The notes under the pieces are model-generated. The model was not told where the DNA came from. It was given only the letters and a program-made list of their open reading frames with translations, and searched no databases. The translations under genes were made by a program, and so were the position numbers. 64,000 nt of DNA, taken from an uncultured Rikenellaceae bacterium. Its GTDB lineage: Bacteria; Bacteroidota; Bacteroidia; Bacteroidales; Rikenellaceae. The stretch lies in assembly GCA_944326815.1 (NCBI GenBank), contig CALVFI010000014.1, positions 248,001 through 312,000 of the forward strand, in the 5' to 3' direction. Position 1 is the stretch's first letter. Each line of letters begins with the position of its first letter. Positions 34,668 to 45,774 of this stretch are shown piece after piece.

Positions 34668-37419
34668 TTACTATGTTGATAATTTTGCCCGGTACGATGA
34701 TTACCTTCTTGGGCGTTTTGCCCTCGAGGTACTTCGCAGCGTTCTCATCGGCCAATACGGCAGCCTCCAGTTCGGCATTGGAAACTCCCAGCGGAAGAGT
34801 CTTCTTGAAACGCAGTTTGCCGTTGAACGATACGGGATACTCGAAGCTGTTCTCTACGACATAGTCCGGATTGAAGACCGGGAACGACGCATCGCATACC
34901 GAGGTGGTGTGTCCCAATATCTCCCACAACTCCTCGCTGATGTGCGGTGCGAAGGGGGTGAGCAGTACGATGAGGGGTTCCAGGATGGCGCGTTTGTTGC
35001 AGCCGCCCAACTCGTTGAGACAGATCATGAATGCACTGATCGAGGTGTTGAACGAGAAGTTTTCGATGTCGTCGCCCACCTTTTTGATCGTTTTATGCAG
35101 GGTTTTCAGCTCAGCTGGGGTCGGCTCTTCGTCGGTGACGATCAACTGTCCGTTGCCGTCGAAGAAGAGACGCCACAGACGACGCAGAAACTTGTGTACG
35201 CCATCGATACCGTTCGTATCCCATGGTTTGCTCTGCTCCAGCGGGCCGAGGAACATCTCGTACATACGAAGCGTATCTGCTCCGTAGTTATCCACGATGT
35301 AGTCGGGATTCACTACGTTGTACATCGACTTGGACATCTTCTCGATGGCCCAGCCGCATATGTATTTTCCATCCTCGAGGATGAACTCCGCATCGGCAAA
35401 TTCAGGACGCCATGCCCGGAAGGCTTCGAGGTCGAGTACGTCGTTGCGTACGATGTTCACGTCCACGTGGATCTCCTGGGTTTCGTATTGCCCTTTCAGC
35501 CCGAGCGATACGAATTTGTTTGTCCCTACGATGCGGTAGACGAAGTTCGAACGCCCCTGAATCATGCCCTGATTCACCAGTTTGCGGAAAGGCTCGTCCT
35601 CCACCACGTAGCCGAGATCATAGAGGAACTTATTCCAGAAACGCGAGTAGATCAGGTGGCCCGTGGCATGTTCGATACCGCCGACATACAGATCTACGTT
35701 ACGCCAATAGGCATCCTCCTCCTTGCCCACGAGTGCTTTATTGTTGTGAGGATCCATATAGCGCAGGTAGTAGGCCGACGATCCTGCGAAGCCCGGCATT
35801 GTGCTCGTTTCGTAGGGATAACCCTCTTCGGTTTTCCAGCTTTTGACGCGTGCCAGTGGCGGTTCGCCCTGTTCCGTGGGGCCGAAGTTATCGATGGGGG
35901 GCAGCTCCAGCGGGAGTTTCTCCAGCGGTAGCGGATAGGCGATATCATCCTTGTAGTAGATCGGGAAAGGCTCTCCCCAATAACGCTGGCGGCTGAAGAT
36001 GGCGTCACGCAGACGGTAGTTGATCTTTTTCTTGCCCAGGCCGCGTTTCTCGACCTCTTGGAACATCGCCTGAATCGCCTCTTTGACCTCCAGTCCGTTG
36101 ATGAACTCGGAGTTGATGAGTTTTCCCGCCTTGGCGTCGTAACTCTCCACACTCAAATCGCCTCCTTCCACGACCGGAATGATCGGCAGATCGAAATGTT
36201 TGGCAAAGGCGTAGTCGCGGCTGTCGTGTGCCGGAACGGCCATGATGGCTCCTGTTCCATAGCCGGCCAATACGTAGTCGCTGATATAGATCGGAATCTT
36301 CTTCCCGTTGAAAGGGTTGATGGCGTAGCTGCCCGTGAATACGCCGGAAACGCGTTTCGTTTCGGCGATACGTTCACGTTCGGAGCGTTTCTTGGTCTCT
36401 TCGAGATAGTCTTCTACTGCCTTCTGATTATCTGGCGTGGTGAGTCGTGCGACGTATTCGTGCTCCGGGGCGATGACCATGAAGGTGACTCCGAAGATGG
36501 TGTCGGGACGGGTGGTGAAGACCTCTAACTCTTCTTGGTGACCGTCAATCGGGAAGAAGACCTGGGCTCCCTCACTGCGACCGATCCAGTTGCGTTGAAT
36601 CTCCTTGAGCGAGTCGCTCCATTCCAGTTTGTCCAGACCCTCCAGCAGACGTTGTGCGTATGCCGTCACGCGCAGGAGCCACTGTTTCATCCGTTTCTGC
36701 TCTACGGGGAAGCCTCCGCGCACCGAGAGTCCGTCTTTCACTTCATCGTTGGCGAGTACCGTCCCTAACTGGGGGCACCAGTTGACCATCGTATCGGCCC
36801 GGAAAGCGAGACGGTAATTTTGCAGCACCTCTTCGCGTCGTTTTTCGTCCATCGCTTTCCACTCTTCCGCGGTGAAATGCAGCTCTTCGGTGCAGGCTGC
36901 GTTTACTCCCTCAGTGCCGGCCTGTTCAAAGGCCTGAATGAGTTCTTCGATGGGACGGGCCTGTTGCTTGTCGTTGCAGTAGTAGCTCCCGAACATCTGC
37001 AGAAACGCCCACTGTGTCCAGTGGTAATAACCTGGTTCGCAGGTGCGTACTTCGCGGTCCCAATCATAACTGAAGCCGATTTTGTCGAGTTGCTCCCGGT
37101 AACGGTTGATATTCTGCTCGGTCGTTACGGCCGGATGCTGTCCCGTTTGGATAGCATATTGTTCGGCAGGCAATCCGAAGGCGTCATAGCCCATCGGGTG
37201 GAGTACGTTGAAACCTTTCAGACGTTTATAACGTGTATAGATGTCGGAGGCAATGTAACCCAGCGGATGGCCCACGTGCAGTCCTGCTCCCGATGGGTAG
37301 GGGAACATGTCAAGGACATAAAACTTGGGTTTCGTATGGTCTACTTCTACTTTATACGTGCCGCGCTCTTTCCAGCGCTGTTGCCACTTCTTTTCTATTT
37401 CTCTGAAATTGTACTCCAT
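34663..37419 (-). CDS. leuS: leucyl-tRNA synthetase
   Basis: A 918-aa class I aminoacyl-tRNA synthetase. The HIGH-equivalent is [12 protein letters not shown], and KMSKS appears in [16 protein letters not shown]. The CP1 editing domain has the threonine-rich [15 protein letters not shown] and [19 protein letters not shown]. The start at 37419 ([16 protein letters not shown]) is the standard family start; the in-frame upstream extension overlaps the leuS promoter. Editing-domain residues are present, so mischarged isoleucyl/norvalyl-tRNA should be cleared. Monocistronic, with a promoter 26 bases upstream. Confidence 0.97.
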   Translation of the reverse strand: MEYNFREIEKKWQQRWKERGTYKVEVDHTKPKFYVLDMFPYPSGAGLHVGHPLGYIASDIYTRYKRLKGFNVLHPMGYDAFGLPAEQYAIQTGQHPAVTTEQNINRYREQLDKIGFSYDWDREVRTCEPGYYHWTQWAFLQMFGSYYCNDKQQARPIEELIQAFEQAGTEGVNAACTEELHFTAEEWKAMDEKRREEVLQNYRLAFRADTMVNWCPQLGTVLANDEVKDGLSVRGGFPVEQKRMKQWLLRVTAYAQRLLEGLDKLEWSDSLKEIQRNWIGRSEGAQVFFPIDGHQEELEVFTTRPDTIFGVTFMVIAPEHEYVARLTTPDNQKAVEDYLEETKKRSERERIAETKRVSGVFTGSYAINPFNGKKIPIYISDYVLAGYGTGAIMAVPAHDSRDYAFAKHFDLPIIPVVEGGDLSVESYDAKAGKLINSEFINGLEVKEAIQAMFQEVEKRGLGKKKINYRLRDAIFSRQRYWGEPFPIYYKDDIAYPLPLEKLPLELPPIDNFGPTEQGEPPLARVKSWKTEEGYPYETSTMPGFAGSSAYYLRYMDPHNNKALVGKEEDAYWRNVDLYVGGIEHATGHLIYSRFWNKFLYDLGYVVEDEPFRKLVNQGMIQGRSNFVYRIVGTNKFVSLGLKGQYETQEIHVDVNIVRNDVLDLEAFRAWRPEFADAEFILEDGKYICGWAIEKMSKSMYNVVNPDYIVDNYGADTLRMYEMFLGPLEQSKPWDTNGIDGVHKFLRRLWRLFFDGNGQLIVTDEEPTPAELKTLHKTIKKVGDDIENFSFNTSISAFMICLNELGGCNKRAILEPLIVLLTPFAPHISEELWEILGHTTSVCDASFPVFNPDYVVENSFEYPVSFNGKLRFKKTLPLGVSNAELEAAVLADENAAKYLEGKTPKKVIIVPGKIINIVI

Positions 37420-37444
37420 AAAGATTGTCTGATTGATCGACCTG

Positions 37445-37452
37445 CAAAGATA
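37445..37452 (-). promoter_or_regulatory. predicted -7 box of leuS
   Basis: The complement is TATCTTTG, the sequence also found before eno and the two ribosomal promoters. The -33 box is not clear. It lies about 14 bases below the end of the hypothetical gene at 37467. Confidence 0.5.
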
Positions 37453-37466
37453 ATCTTTTTTTGTTA

Positions 37467-38132
37467 TTACTCGCCGTATTTGTCGTAACTTGATACGTAA
37501 ATGCATCGATTGGAGACCTCTACCTCTATCGGGCTGCGGTTTTCCACCTCGACGGGGAAGAATCCGTCGGGTTGGACAGAGACTGTATTATCGACATAGG
37601 TGGTCACGGTGTTGACGATATTGGCGTCGATGGCCTTGGGTATGGATACTTCTGTGAAGGGCTCTACCCGATTGACTGAGGTGGCTACATGGACCCGTGC
37701 CCATTTGTCATGGTATATGTATTTTACGAATAACCATTTATCGTATGGCTCTCCATTCTCTGTCTTGGAGATGACCCGAATCTGATCCCCGCGACGAGGC
37801 AATGTTCCGGGGGTGATGAAATGGTGTACGTTCTCGTATTTCGGATCGTTGGATGAGGCTCGATAGATCCATATGTGAATCTTCTGTGGATCAGGGCCTA
37901 CGCGAATGATCGGCTGTGCTCCTCCGTCGTTGATGAAACGTCTGACATAAGAGATGCTCCCGGGATGCATGCCTTTGGATTTGGCCAATTTGGTGATTTT
38001 TTCATCCCCTTCTCCGTGGAAGCGAATACGGTCGCCCACCTGGGGCATTATTTCGAAATTCATAAAAAAGGATTCGTCAGGGGCATAATCGTCGCATCCT
38101 ATCCAATCGACCTCGATTTTTGCTGTAATCAT
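37467..38132 (-). CDS. hypothetical protein with an internal duplication, 221 aa
   Basis: Not recognised. No signal peptide or membrane segment. Two copies of an approximately 75-residue beta-rich unit can be seen. Residues 5-79 contain [22 protein letters not shown] and [19 protein letters not shown]. Residues 84-150 contain [23 protein letters not shown] and [17 protein letters not shown]. The P-x-x-GD-x-IR element suggests SH3-like small barrels (inference). The last 70 residues are Val/Thr-rich and end with [18 protein letters not shown]. It has its own -7 box and lies between leuS and the ribosomal operons, but nothing links it to translation directly. Confidence 0.75.
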   Translation of the reverse strand: MITAKIEVDWIGCDDYAPDESFFMNFEIMPQVGDRIRFHGEGDEKITKLAKSKGMHPGSISYVRRFINDGGAQPIIRVGPDPQKIHIWIYRASSNDPKYENVHHFITPGTLPRRGDQIRVISKTENGEPYDKWLFVKYIYHDKWARVHVATSVNRVEPFTEVSIPKAIDANIVNTVTTYVDNTVSVQPDGFFPVEVENRSPIEVEVSNRCIYVSSYDKYGE

Positions 38133-38157
38133 AAGTTATGTAGTTAGGTTTGAGTAA

Positions 38158-38165
38158 CAAATATA
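38158..38165 (-). promoter_or_regulatory. predicted -7 box of the duplicated hypothetical gene
   Basis: The complement is TATATTTG, an exact match, 26 bases before the ATG at 38132. No clear -33 box. Confidence 0.4.
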
Positions 38166-38387
38166 GTATAATTATTTAGTATTAGGATAAATTTTGTGCT
38201 ATTACGAATCGTAATATATTTATATACAATATATTGTGTTGTGTTGCTCTGATAATTTATTTACTAATCTTATATTAATTTAAAAACTATAAGAATAAAG
38301 AATAGTGAAATATGGCAAAAATGGCGAAAAACCTCATGAATCAGCAAAAAAAGTATGGTTCAGATATGGTGATATCGAAATTTTGCG

Positions 38388-38395
38388 TATCTTTG
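38388..38395 (+). promoter_or_regulatory. rpsL: predicted main promoter of the ribosomal gene run (rpsL)
   Basis: TATCTTTG matches the -7 consensus exactly, with a predicted leader of about 58 bases. The -33 box is weak (TTCA at 38359-38362), which is common at strong Bacteroidetes ribosomal promoters with AT-rich upstream DNA. Confidence 0.6.
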
Positions 38396-38459
38396 CAGTC
38401 CGTTTTGATAGTGAAAAAACGAGTAATTAGTTAAAACAAAGGACAAAAAGCTAGTTAAA

Positions 38460-38861
38460 ATGCCAACTATTCAACAGTTAGTACGTAAAGGACGGGTGAC
38501 GATGGAGTTCAAGAGTAAGGCTCCCGCACTCGATGCGTGTCCGCAGCGCCGGGGCGTTTGTGTACGTGTGTACACTACTACCCCTAAGAAACCTAACTCG
38601 GCGATGCGTAAAGTGGCCCGTGTGAGACTTACCAATGGGAAAGAGGTGAATGCCTACATTCCGGGTGAAGGCCATAATTTGCAGGAGCACTCGATTGTGC
38701 TGGTGCGTGGCGGTCGTGTAAAGGATCTCCCGGGTGTTCGTTACCATTTGGTACGTGGAGCCCTTGATTCCGCAGGAGTGGACGGTCGTCGTCAACGTCG
38801 TTCGAAGTATGGTGCCAAGAGGCCGAAAGCAGGCGCAGCACCCGCAAAAGGTAAAAAGTAA
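38460..38861 (+). CDS. rpsL: 30S ribosomal protein S12
   Basis: 133 aa. Contacts the decoding centre and helps monitor codon-anticodon pairing. The decoding loop [19 protein letters not shown] (K43/K44) and the second conserved loop [20 protein letters not shown] are unaltered, so no streptomycin-resistance change is evident. The C-terminus is Lys/Ala/Pro-rich ([11 protein letters not shown]). First gene of the long run, 31 bases before rpsG. Confidence 0.98.
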   Translation: MPTIQQLVRKGRVTMEFKSKAPALDACPQRRGVCVRVYTTTPKKPNSAMRKVARVRLTNGKEVNAYIPGEGHNLQEHSIVLVRGGRVKDLPGVRYHLVRGALDSAGVDGRRQRRSKYGAKRPKAGAAPAKGKK

Positions 38862-38892
38862 ACCGATCTAACAACACAAAGATTCTTTAGCA

Positions 38893-39369
38893 ATGAGAAA
38901 AGCAAAGCCTAAAAAGCGAATTCTGCTTCCAGATCCCAAGTTCGGAGACGTGCTTGTAACGAGGTTCGTGAATAACCTCATGCTGGATGGTAAGAAGAGT
39001 ATTGCCTATGAAATTTTTTACGATGCACTTGACATCGTGGGCGAGAAGATGAAGGATGCAGACAAGGCTCCTCTTGATATTTGGAAACAGGCGATTGAGA
39101 ACATCACGCCGCAGGTGGAGGTGAAATCCCGCCGTGTGGGTGGTGCGACGTTCCAGGTTCCGACCGAGGTGAGACCCGAGCGCAAAATTTCATTATCGAT
39201 GAAAAATCTTGTCCTTTATTCTCGTAAGCGCGCAGGGAAATCGATGGCCGAGAAACTGGCCGGCGAGATCATGGCCGCATACAACCAGGAAGGCGCCGCA
39301 TTCAAACGTAAAGAGGAAATGCACCGTATGGCCGAGGCCAACAAAGCATTTGCACATTTCAGATTTTAA
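38893..39369 (+). CDS. rpsG: 30S ribosomal protein S7
   Basis: 158 aa. Primary binder of the 3' major domain of 16S rRNA and organiser of the 30S head near the E site. The start [19 protein letters not shown] and the helical core ([38 protein letters not shown]) are typical. In E. coli S7 represses the str operon; no equivalent binding site was identified here. Followed after 21 bases by fusA. Confidence 0.98.
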   Translation: MRKAKPKKRILLPDPKFGDVLVTRFVNNLMLDGKKSIAYEIFYDALDIVGEKMKDADKAPLDIWKQAIENITPQVEVKSRRVGGATFQVPTEVRPERKISLSMKNLVLYSRKRAGKSMAEKLAGEIMAAYNQEGAAFKRKEEMHRMAEANKAFAHFRF

Positions 39370-39390
39370 TCAGCGCAGGAGATACATTAT

Positions 39391-41511
39391 ATGGCAACCA
39401 GAGATTTGAAATATACGAGGAATATCGGTATCATGGCTCACATCGATGCCGGTAAGACGACTACGTCCGAGCGTATATTGTTCTATACGGGAAAAACCCA
39501 CAAAATCGGTGAGGTGCACGATGGCGCGGCTACCATGGACTGGATGGTCCAGGAGCAGGAGCGCGGTATCACCATCACCTCTGCTGCAACCACTGCATTT
39601 TGGAAATATAAAGGCGACACCTATCAGATCAATATTATTGACACTCCGGGACACGTGGACTTTACCGTTGAGGTAGAGCGTTCGTTGCGTGTGTTGGATG
39701 GTGCAGTTGCTACGTTCTGCGCTGTGGGTGGTGTAGAGCCTCAGTCGGAGACGGTATGGCGTCAGGCTGATAAATATAATGTGCCGCGTATCGGTTATGT
39801 CAACAAGATGGACCGTACGGGGGCCGACTTCTTGGCTGTTTGTGCACAGATCAAGGAGCGTTTGGGGGCTACCGCGCTGCCGATCGTTCTTCCGATTGGT
39901 TCCGAGGATAAATTCGTCGGATTGGTAGACCTTATATATAATAATGCGATGGTTTACGATGACGCTCGCAAGAACGAACTCGTAAATTACGACATTCAGG
40001 ACATTCCCGAGAACATGAAGGCTGAAGCCGCTGAATGGCGGAATAAGTTGATCGAGGAGGTCGCCAGCGTTGACGATGCCCTGATGGAGAAATTCTTTGA
40101 GGATCCCGATTCGATCACTCCCGATGAGCTTATCGCAGCTATCCGTAAGGCTACCTGTCAGATGAAGCTTGTCCCGATGCTCTGCGGATCTTCGTTCAAG
40201 AATAAAGGTGTGCAGAAGTTGCTCGACTGCGTGATGGCTTTCCTGCCCTCTCCGGTGGATGTTGATGCGATTGTCGGGACTAATCCCAATACGGGAGAAG
40301 AGGTCGATCGTAAGCCTTCCGAAGCAGAACCTTTTTGCGGATTGGCTTTCAAGATCGCTACCGACCCGTTTGTAGGCCGATTGGCTTTCGTACGTGTTTA
40401 TTCCGGCAAACTCGATGCAGGTAGCTATGTGCTCAACTCCCGTTCGGGCAAGAAAGAACGTATCAGCCGTTTGTATCAGATGCATGCCAACAAACAGAAC
40501 CCGATGGAGACCGTGGGCGCCGGTGATATCTGCGCTGCCGTAGGTTTCAAGGATATTCGTACGGGCGATACGCTTTGCGATGAGAATAGCCCGATCGTAC
40601 TCGAGTCCATGACTTTCCCTGAACCGGTGATCGGTCTGGCTATCGAGCCCAAGACCCAAAAAGATCTTGACAAACTGGGGGTAGCCCTTGGTAAACTTGC
40701 AGAGGAAGACCCGACCTTTACGGTGAAAACCGATGAGGATAGCGGTCAGACCGTGATTAGCGGTATGGGTGAGCTCCACTTGGAGATTATCGTAGACCGT
40801 CTGAAACGTGAATTCGGCGTAGAGATCAACCAGGGGGCTCCTCAGGTGAACTACAAAGAGGCTCTGACGGATACGGTTCAGCATCGTGAGGTGTTCAAGA
40901 AACAGACCGGTGGTCGTGGTAAGTTTGCTGATATTATTTTCGAAATCGGTCCTGCTGATGATCCTGAAAAACCGGGTCTGCAGTTTGTGGATGTAGTGAA
41001 GGGTGGTAACATTCCCAAAGAGTACATTCCTTCCGTACAGAAAGGTTTCGAGGCAGCAATGTCCAATGGAGCATTGGCCGGCTACTCGATCGACAATATG
41101 AAAGTGACGCTGTTGGATGGTTCGTTCCACCCGGTGGACTCCGATGCCCTTTCGTTCGAGATCTGCGCTCGGAACGGTTTCCGTGCCGCAGCTTTGAAGG
41201 CGAAACCGGTGATTAAGGAGCCGATCATGTCCGTAGAGGTGGTTACACCCGAAGAGAATATGGGTGATATCATCGGTGACCTGAACAAACGTCGCGGACA
41301 GATTGCCGGCATGGAGAGCAAAGGCAATGCCCGCGTGGTGAAAGCCAAAGTTCCTCTGTCGGAGATGTTCGGTTATGTGACCGTACTCCGCACCATCTCT
41401 TCCGGACGTGCTACGTCCTCTATGGAGTTCTCGCATTTCGACGAGGTTCCGGCTAACCTGGCCAAGGAGATCATCGAAAAGGCAAGTGGCAAACGTAAAG
41501 AAAATGAATAA
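39391..41511 (+). CDS. fusA: translation elongation factor G
   Basis: A 706-aa translocase GTPase. G1 is AHIDAGKTT (H17-T24), switch II is [21 protein letters not shown]4 is NKMDRTGAD; domains II-V follow in the usual order, ending [20 protein letters not shown]. Placed after rpsG as in the str operon, but tuf does not follow: rpsJ begins 6 bases after the stop. A very long frame on the opposite strand is a coding-bias artefact. Confidence 0.98.
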   Translation: MATRDLKYTRNIGIMAHIDAGKTTTSERILFYTGKTHKIGEVHDGAATMDWMVQEQERGITITSAATTAFWKYKGDTYQINIIDTPGHVDFTVEVERSLRVLDGAVATFCAVGGVEPQSETVWRQADKYNVPRIGYVNKMDRTGADFLAVCAQIKERLGATALPIVLPIGSEDKFVGLVDLIYNNAMVYDDARKNELVNYDIQDIPENMKAEAAEWRNKLIEEVASVDDALMEKFFEDPDSITPDELIAAIRKATCQMKLVPMLCGSSFKNKGVQKLLDCVMAFLPSPVDVDAIVGTNPNTGEEVDRKPSEAEPFCGLAFKIATDPFVGRLAFVRVYSGKLDAGSYVLNSRSGKKERISRLYQMHANKQNPMETVGAGDICAAVGFKDIRTGDTLCDENSPIVLESMTFPEPVIGLAIEPKTQKDLDKLGVALGKLAEEDPTFTVKTDEDSGQTVISGMGELHLEIIVDRLKREFGVEINQGAPQVNYKEALTDTVQHREVFKKQTGGRGKFADIIFEIGPADDPEKPGLQFVDVVKGGNIPKEYIPSVQKGFEAAMSNGALAGYSIDNMKVTLLDGSFHPVDSDALSFEICARNGFRAAALKAKPVIKEPIMSVEVVTPEENMGDIIGDLNKRRGQIAGMESKGNARVVKAKVPLSEMFGYVTVLRTISSGRATSSMEFSHFDEVPANLAKEIIEKASGKRKENE

Positions 41512-41517
41512 ACAGAT

Positions 41518-41823
41518 ATGAGCCAGAAAATCAGAATCAAACTCAAATCATTCGATCACAATCTGGTGGATAAATCCGCAGAGAAGATCGTGAAGACCGT
41601 GAAGAGTACGGGAGCCGTTGTCAGCGGACCTATTCCGCTGCCTACGCAGAAGAAGATCTTTACGGTGAACCGTTCGACCTTCGTGAATAAGAAGGCCCGC
41701 GAGCAGTTCCAACTCTGCACATTCAAACGGATCCTCGACATCTATAGCTCGACGCCCAAGACGATCGACGCTCTGATGAAACTCGAGCTTCCCAGTGGTG
41801 TAGAGGTCGAGATCAAGGTCTGA
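41518..41823 (+). CDS. rpsJ: 30S ribosomal protein S10
   Basis: 101 aa. 30S head protein; in other bacteria it also works as NusE in antitermination. The sequence starts [20 protein letters not shown] and carries the extended loop [23 protein letters not shown], then [14 protein letters not shown]. It follows fusA by 6 bases, merging the str and S10 operons. A 76-base gap to rplC is one of the larger ones in the run, but it shows no clear promoter or hairpin. Confidence 0.98.
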   Translation: MSQKIRIKLKSFDHNLVDKSAEKIVKTVKSTGAVVSGPIPLPTQKKIFTVNRSTFVNKKAREQFQLCTFKRILDIYSSTPKTIDALMKLELPSGVEVEIKV

Positions 41824-41899
41824 TACCATATAGGTAGTATAGACAGATTGACGAAAATATTTTTTATAGATAACAAACAGTAAGTAATCAGACAGAAAA

Positions 41900-42517
41900 A
41901 TGTCAGGACTCATTGGAAAAAAAATCGGAATGACTTCCGTTTTCAGTGCCGAGGGTAAAAATATACCATGCACTGTTATCGAGGCTGGTCCCTGTGTTGT
42001 TACGCAAGTGAAGACTGTGGAGAAAGATGGATATGCCGCAGTTCAGATTGCCTATGACGAAAAAAGTGAAAAACACACCAGCAACAGTTTGTTAGGCCAC
42101 TTCAAGAAGGCCGGGACGACCCCCAAGCGTCAGATCGCCGAGTTCAAATCGTTTGAAGGCGAAGTAAATCTGGGCGATGTGATTACGATCGACATCTTCG
42201 AGGATAACGACTGGGTGGATGTTACGGGCATCTCGAAAGGCAAAGGCTTCCAGGGCGTTGTGAAGCGTCATGGTTTCGGTGGCGTTGGCGGCCAAACCCA
42301 TGGTCAGCACAACCGTCAGCGTAAACCCGGTTCGCTGGGTGCCTCGTCTTACCCTTCGCGCGTTTTCAAAGGCAAACGTCTGCCGGGCAGAACGGGCGGC
42401 GAGCAGGTTAAGGTTCTTAACCTCCGGATTCTCAAGAAACTTCCCGAGAACAATCTCCTTTTGGTAAAAGGTTCGATTCCGGGAGCAAAGGGGTCTTACT
42501 TATTAATCGAGGATTAA
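41900..42517 (+). CDS. rplC: 50S ribosomal protein L3
   Basis: 205 aa. Early-assembly 23S binder whose long loop reaches the peptidyl-transferase centre. The start [19 protein letters not shown] and the loop [20 protein letters not shown], containing the glutamine methylated by PrmB in other bacteria, are present; [15 protein letters not shown] is near the end. Two bases before rplD. Confidence 0.98.
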   Translation: MSGLIGKKIGMTSVFSAEGKNIPCTVIEAGPCVVTQVKTVEKDGYAAVQIAYDEKSEKHTSNSLLGHFKKAGTTPKRQIAEFKSFEGEVNLGDVITIDIFEDNDWVDVTGISKGKGFQGVVKRHGFGGVGGQTHGQHNRQRKPGSLGASSYPSRVFKGKRLPGRTGGEQVKVLNLRILKKLPENNLLLVKGSIPGAKGSYLLIED

Positions 42518-42519
42518 TC

Positions 42520-43146
42520 ATGGAATTAGCGATTTACAATACAGCAGGTAAAGAGACCGGTAAGAAGGCTCTCCTGAAAGATGAGATCTTCGGCATCGAG
42601 CCCAACGATCACGCTATCTATCTCGACGTGAAGCAGTACCTGGCCAATCAGCGTCAGGGTACGCACAAGTCGAAACAGCGTAACGAGGTTGCGGGCTCTA
42701 CCCGAAAACTGAAAAGACAGAAAGGAACCGGCGGCGCCCGTGCAGGCAGCATCCTCTCACCGCTCTTCCCGGGTGGCGGTCGTGTATTCGGTCCCGTTCC
42801 ACGTGATTACAGTTTCAAGCTCAACAAGAAACTCAAAGCGTTGGCACGCAAAAGTGCTCTGACCTACAAAGCGAAAGGCGAGTCGATCAAGGTGGTTGAG
42901 GATTTCACGTTCGAAACTCCCAAAACCAAATCCTTCATCGCAATGGCTGAGAACCTTCAGCTTGCAGGGAAGAAACTTTTGGTGGTTCTTCCGGAGTCGA
43001 ACCACAATGTGATTCTTTCTGCCCGTAATCTTCAGAACGTGAAGGTGATTCCGGCAGCCAGCATGAATACCTACGACGTGATGAATGCCGGAGTGGTGCT
43101 CATGGCCGAGAGTTCCGTAAATGTCATTAACGAAATGTTAGCGTAA
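42520..43146 (+). CDS. rplD: 50S ribosomal protein L4
   Basis: 208 aa. Exit-tunnel protein; its extended loop is the [20 protein letters not shown] segment followed by [20 protein letters not shown], in the place where macrolide-resistance changes arise elsewhere. No insertion or deletion is obvious. In E. coli L4 represses the S10 operon; no such site was recognised. Eleven bases before rplW. Confidence 0.98.
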   Translation: MELAIYNTAGKETGKKALLKDEIFGIEPNDHAIYLDVKQYLANQRQGTHKSKQRNEVAGSTRKLKRQKGTGGARAGSILSPLFPGGGRVFGPVPRDYSFKLNKKLKALARKSALTYKAKGESIKVVEDFTFETPKTKSFIAMAENLQLAGKKLLVVLPESNHNVILSARNLQNVKVIPAASMNTYDVMNAGVVLMAESSVNVINEMLA

Positions 43147-43157
43147 ACAGAACAAAG

Positions 43158-43448
43158 ATGGAAATGTTAATTAAGCCAATTTTGACCGAAAAAATGACGG
43201 CTCAGGGCGATAAGCTGAACCGTTACGGTTTTATCGTTGATCCAAGAGCTAACAAGTTGCAGATCCGTACTGCCGTCGAGCAGATGTACAATGTCGTTGT
43301 TACCGACGTGAACACCATCAACTATATGGGCAAGGCCAAAAGCCGTTATACCAAAGCCGGGTTGCTGGAGGGTCGCTCCAACAACTTCAAAAAGGCAATT
43401 GTTACCCTGAAAAACGGAGATAAGATCGATTTTTACAGTAATATCTAA
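43158..43448 (+). CDS. rplW: 50S ribosomal protein L23
   Basis: 96 aa. Sits at the tunnel exit and docks trigger factor and SRP. Core signature: [22 protein letters not shown], then [20 protein letters not shown] and [13 protein letters not shown]. Standard length for the phylum. Five bases before rplB. Confidence 0.97.
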   Translation: MEMLIKPILTEKMTAQGDKLNRYGFIVDPRANKLQIRTAVEQMYNVVVTDVNTINYMGKAKSRYTKAGLLEGRSNNFKKAIVTLKNGDKIDFYSNI

Positions 43449-43453
43449 GAGAG

Positions 43454-44275
43454 ATGGCAGTAAGAAAGTTTAAACCCATTACCCCGGGTACAAGACATAA
43501 GGTGATCGGCACGTTCGACGACATTACGACGAACAAGCCCGAAAAGTCGTTGCTCAGTCCCAAGAAGAGCACCGGCGGCCGTAACAATTCCGGCCGGATG
43601 ACCATGCGTTATATCGGTGGCGGCCACAAGCAGATGTATCGTGAGATCGATTTTCGTCGTGCCAAAGATGGTATGGATGCAGTGGTGAAGACCATCGAAT
43701 ATGACCCGAACCGTTCAGCACGTATTGCATTGATCTGCTATGCAGACGGTCAGAAGAGCTATATTCTCGCTCCCAATGGTCTGAAAGTAGGCCAGGTTGT
43801 TAAGAGCGGCGAAGGCGTAACCCCCGAAGTAGGAAACACGCTTTTCCTTTCGGAGATTCCGCTGGGAACGGTGATCCACAACATTGAACTCTATCCCGGT
43901 CAGGGAGCTGTAATGGCTCGTAGTGCCGGAACCTACGCGCAGCTTCTGGCCCGTGAAGGTAAATATGCTATAATCAAACTGCCTTCGGGCGAGACGCGTA
44001 TGGTGCTTGTCACCTGCCGTGCTACGGTCGGAGCAGTGTCGAACCCCGACCATAGCCTTGAACAACACGGTAAGGCAGGTCGCAAGAGATGGCTCGGTCG
44101 CAGACCCCGCAATCGCGGTGTGACGATGAACCCGGTAGATCACCCGATGGGTGGTGGCGAAGGCCGTTCTTCGGGAGGTCATCCCCGTTCGCGTAAAGGC
44201 CTGTTGGCTAAAGGTTACAAGACCCGTAACCCGAAAAAGACCACAACCAAGTTCATTGTTTCAAAAAGAAAGTAA
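43454..44275 (+). CDS. rplB: 50S ribosomal protein L2
   Basis: 273 aa. Essential for subunit joining and peptidyl transfer. OB and SH3-like domains are followed by the C-terminal signature [20 protein letters not shown], which carries the conserved histidine, and a basic tail ([17 protein letters not shown]). The N-terminus [17 protein letters not shown] is typical. Eighteen bases before rpsS. Confidence 0.98.
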   Translation: MAVRKFKPITPGTRHKVIGTFDDITTNKPEKSLLSPKKSTGGRNNSGRMTMRYIGGGHKQMYREIDFRRAKDGMDAVVKTIEYDPNRSARIALICYADGQKSYILAPNGLKVGQVVKSGEGVTPEVGNTLFLSEIPLGTVIHNIELYPGQGAVMARSAGTYAQLLAREGKYAIIKLPSGETRMVLVTCRATVGAVSNPDHSLEQHGKAGRKRWLGRRPRNRGVTMNPVDHPMGGGEGRSSGGHPRSRKGLLAKGYKTRNPKKTTTKFIVSKRK

Positions 44276-44293
44276 AATTAAAAAAGTAGCATA

Positions 44294-44563
44294 ATGAGCC
44301 GTTCACTTAAAAAAGGACCGTACATTGAGCCCAAACTGGAGGCGAGGGTCATAGCCCAAAAGGAGGGTGGTAAGAAGGCTGTCATCAAGACGTGGTCTCG
44401 GGCAAGCATGATTTCGCCTGACTTTGTAGGCCAGACGATCGCAGTCCACAACGGGAACAAATTCATCCCGGTATATGTAACAGAGAATATGGTGGGCCAC
44501 AAGCTCGGTGAATTCTCTCCGACGAGAACTTTCCGCGGTCACGCAGGTAACAAGAAAAAATAG
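44294..44563 (+). CDS. rpsS: 30S ribosomal protein S19
   Basis: 89 aa. 30S head protein contacting tRNA and the bridge to the 50S. Signature: [18 protein letters not shown], then [21 protein letters not shown] and [18 protein letters not shown]. Six bases before rplV. Confidence 0.98.
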   Translation: MSRSLKKGPYIEPKLEARVIAQKEGGKKAVIKTWSRASMISPDFVGQTIAVHNGNKFIPVYVTENMVGHKLGEFSPTRTFRGHAGNKKK

Positions 44564-44569
44564 TAGGAA

Positions 44570-44980
44570 ATGGGTGCAAGAAAAAGCATAAGAGCCAAAG
44601 AATTAAAGGCTGAGAAGAAGCAGAAGGCCATAGCCGTTCTGCGGGATTGCCCGACATCGCCGCGCAAGATGCGTTTGGTGGCTGATATGATCCGGGGCAT
44701 CGAGATCAATAAAGCGCTGGGTATGCTTCGTTTCTCCAAGAAGGAGGCTTCCATCCGGCTTGAAAAATTGTTGCGTTCGGCGATCTCCAACTGGGAGGCC
44801 AAGAACGAGGGCGTGAGCCTGGAGGATACGCCTCTCTGCGTGAAAGAGATTTCCGTAGACGGCGGTCGGATGCTCAAACGTATCCAACCGGCACCGCAGG
44901 GTCGTGCTCATCGGATTCGTAAACGTTCGAATCACGTGACGATCATAGTAGACAAAATGGTTAACGAAGAAAAAAAGTAA
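44570..44980 (+). CDS. rplV: 50S ribosomal protein L22
   Basis: 136 aa. Lines the exit tunnel with its beta-hairpin ([20 protein letters not shown], then [12 protein letters not shown]). The helical core is [22 protein letters not shown]. The hairpin has normal length, so no macrolide-type deletion. Four bases before rpsC. Confidence 0.98.
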   Translation: MGARKSIRAKELKAEKKQKAIAVLRDCPTSPRKMRLVADMIRGIEINKALGMLRFSKKEASIRLEKLLRSAISNWEAKNEGVSLEDTPLCVKEISVDGGRMLKRIQPAPQGRAHRIRKRSNHVTIIVDKMVNEEKK

Positions 44981-44984
44981 GCAG

Positions 44985-45749
44985 ATGGGACAGAAAGTTA
45001 ATCCGATAGCAAACCGTCTCGGTATCATTCGCGGTTGGGATTCCAACTGGTATGGCGGCAAGGATTTCTCCTCGAAATTGGTGGAGGATGCAAAGATCCG
45101 CGAATATCTGAACGCCCGTCTGGCGAAGGCAAGTATTTCGAAAATCATCATCGAGCGTACGTTGAAGCTCGTTACGGTGACTATCTCCACGGCTCGTCCG
45201 GGTATCATTATCGGTAAGGGCGGTCAGGAGGTTGACAAACTGAAAGAGGAGTTGAAGAAGCTTACCGGTAAAGAGGTTCAGATCAACATCTTTGAGGTAA
45301 AACGTCCGGAACTCGACGCTGTGATCGTTGCTAACAACATCGCCCGTCAACTCGAGGGTCGTATCTCTTACCGTCGTGCGATCAAAACCGCAATCGCCTC
45401 GACCATGCGAATGGGCGCAGAGGGTATCAAGATTCAGATCTCAGGTCGTGTGGGTGGAGCTGAAATGGCCCGCAACGAGACCTACAAGGAGGGTCGTATT
45501 CCGCTGCATACGTTCCGTGCAGATGTAGACTATTGCCTGGCCGAAGCACTTACGAAGGTGGGTATTCTCGGTATCAAGGTGTGGATTTGCACTGGCGAGG
45601 TGTATGCGAAACGCGATCTCTTTGAAATTAACGGAGCCAGCGCAGCCAATGCGCAGGGTGGTTCGTCCCGTTCGGAAGGTCGTGACCGCGGAGATCGTGG
45701 AGACCGCAGAGGCGGTGGCCGGAAGAGAAGAAACAACAATAATAAGTAG
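44985..45749 (+). CDS. rpsC: 30S ribosomal protein S3 with RG-rich tail
   Basis: 254 aa. Forms the mRNA entry site. Type-II KH domain: [20 protein letters not shown] (68-87). The C-terminal domain reads [20 protein letters not shown], then [13 protein letters not shown]. After about residue 217 comes a low-complexity extension [20 protein letters not shown], then [18 protein letters not shown]. coli S3 (233 aa) ends without it. The tail is positively charged and probably disordered, near the mRNA channel. Twenty-five bases before rplP. Confidence 0.98.
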   Translation: MGQKVNPIANRLGIIRGWDSNWYGGKDFSSKLVEDAKIREYLNARLAKASISKIIIERTLKLVTVTISTARPGIIIGKGGQEVDKLKEELKKLTGKEVQINIFEVKRPELDAVIVANNIARQLEGRISYRRAIKTAIASTMRMGAEGIKIQISGRVGGAEMARNETYKEGRIPLHTFRADVDYCLAEALTKVGILGIKVWICTGEVYAKRDLFEINGASAANAQGGSSRSEGRDRGDRGDRRGGGRKRRNNNNK

Positions 45750-45774
45750 TAGGACCTTTTAAAGCGACATAGAA

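Larger units (their letters stand above)
38133..38459. other. AT-rich region between the hypothetical gene and rpsL
   Basis: 327 bases without a gene. It holds a minus-strand TATATTTG -7 box (38158-38165) for the hypothetical gene, a very AT-rich centre (38160-38300), and a plus-strand TATCTTTG (38388-38395) for rpsL. A 6-bp hairpin (38401-38406 with 38416-38421) lies at the start of the predicted rpsL leader. Confidence 0.6.

Noticed and set aside
38312..38434. A 40-aa plus-strand ORF (MAKMAKNLMNQQKKYG...) upstream of rpsL
   Set aside because: The rpsL -7 box lies inside it, so the main transcript could not encode it; composition fits chance in AT-rich DNA.
39370..41436. A 688-aa open frame on the minus strand covering almost all of fusA
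   Set aside because: It mirrors a highly expressed, strongly codon-biased gene; the translation is rich in His/Arg/Leu/Thr with no recognisable domain. fusA itself is certain.
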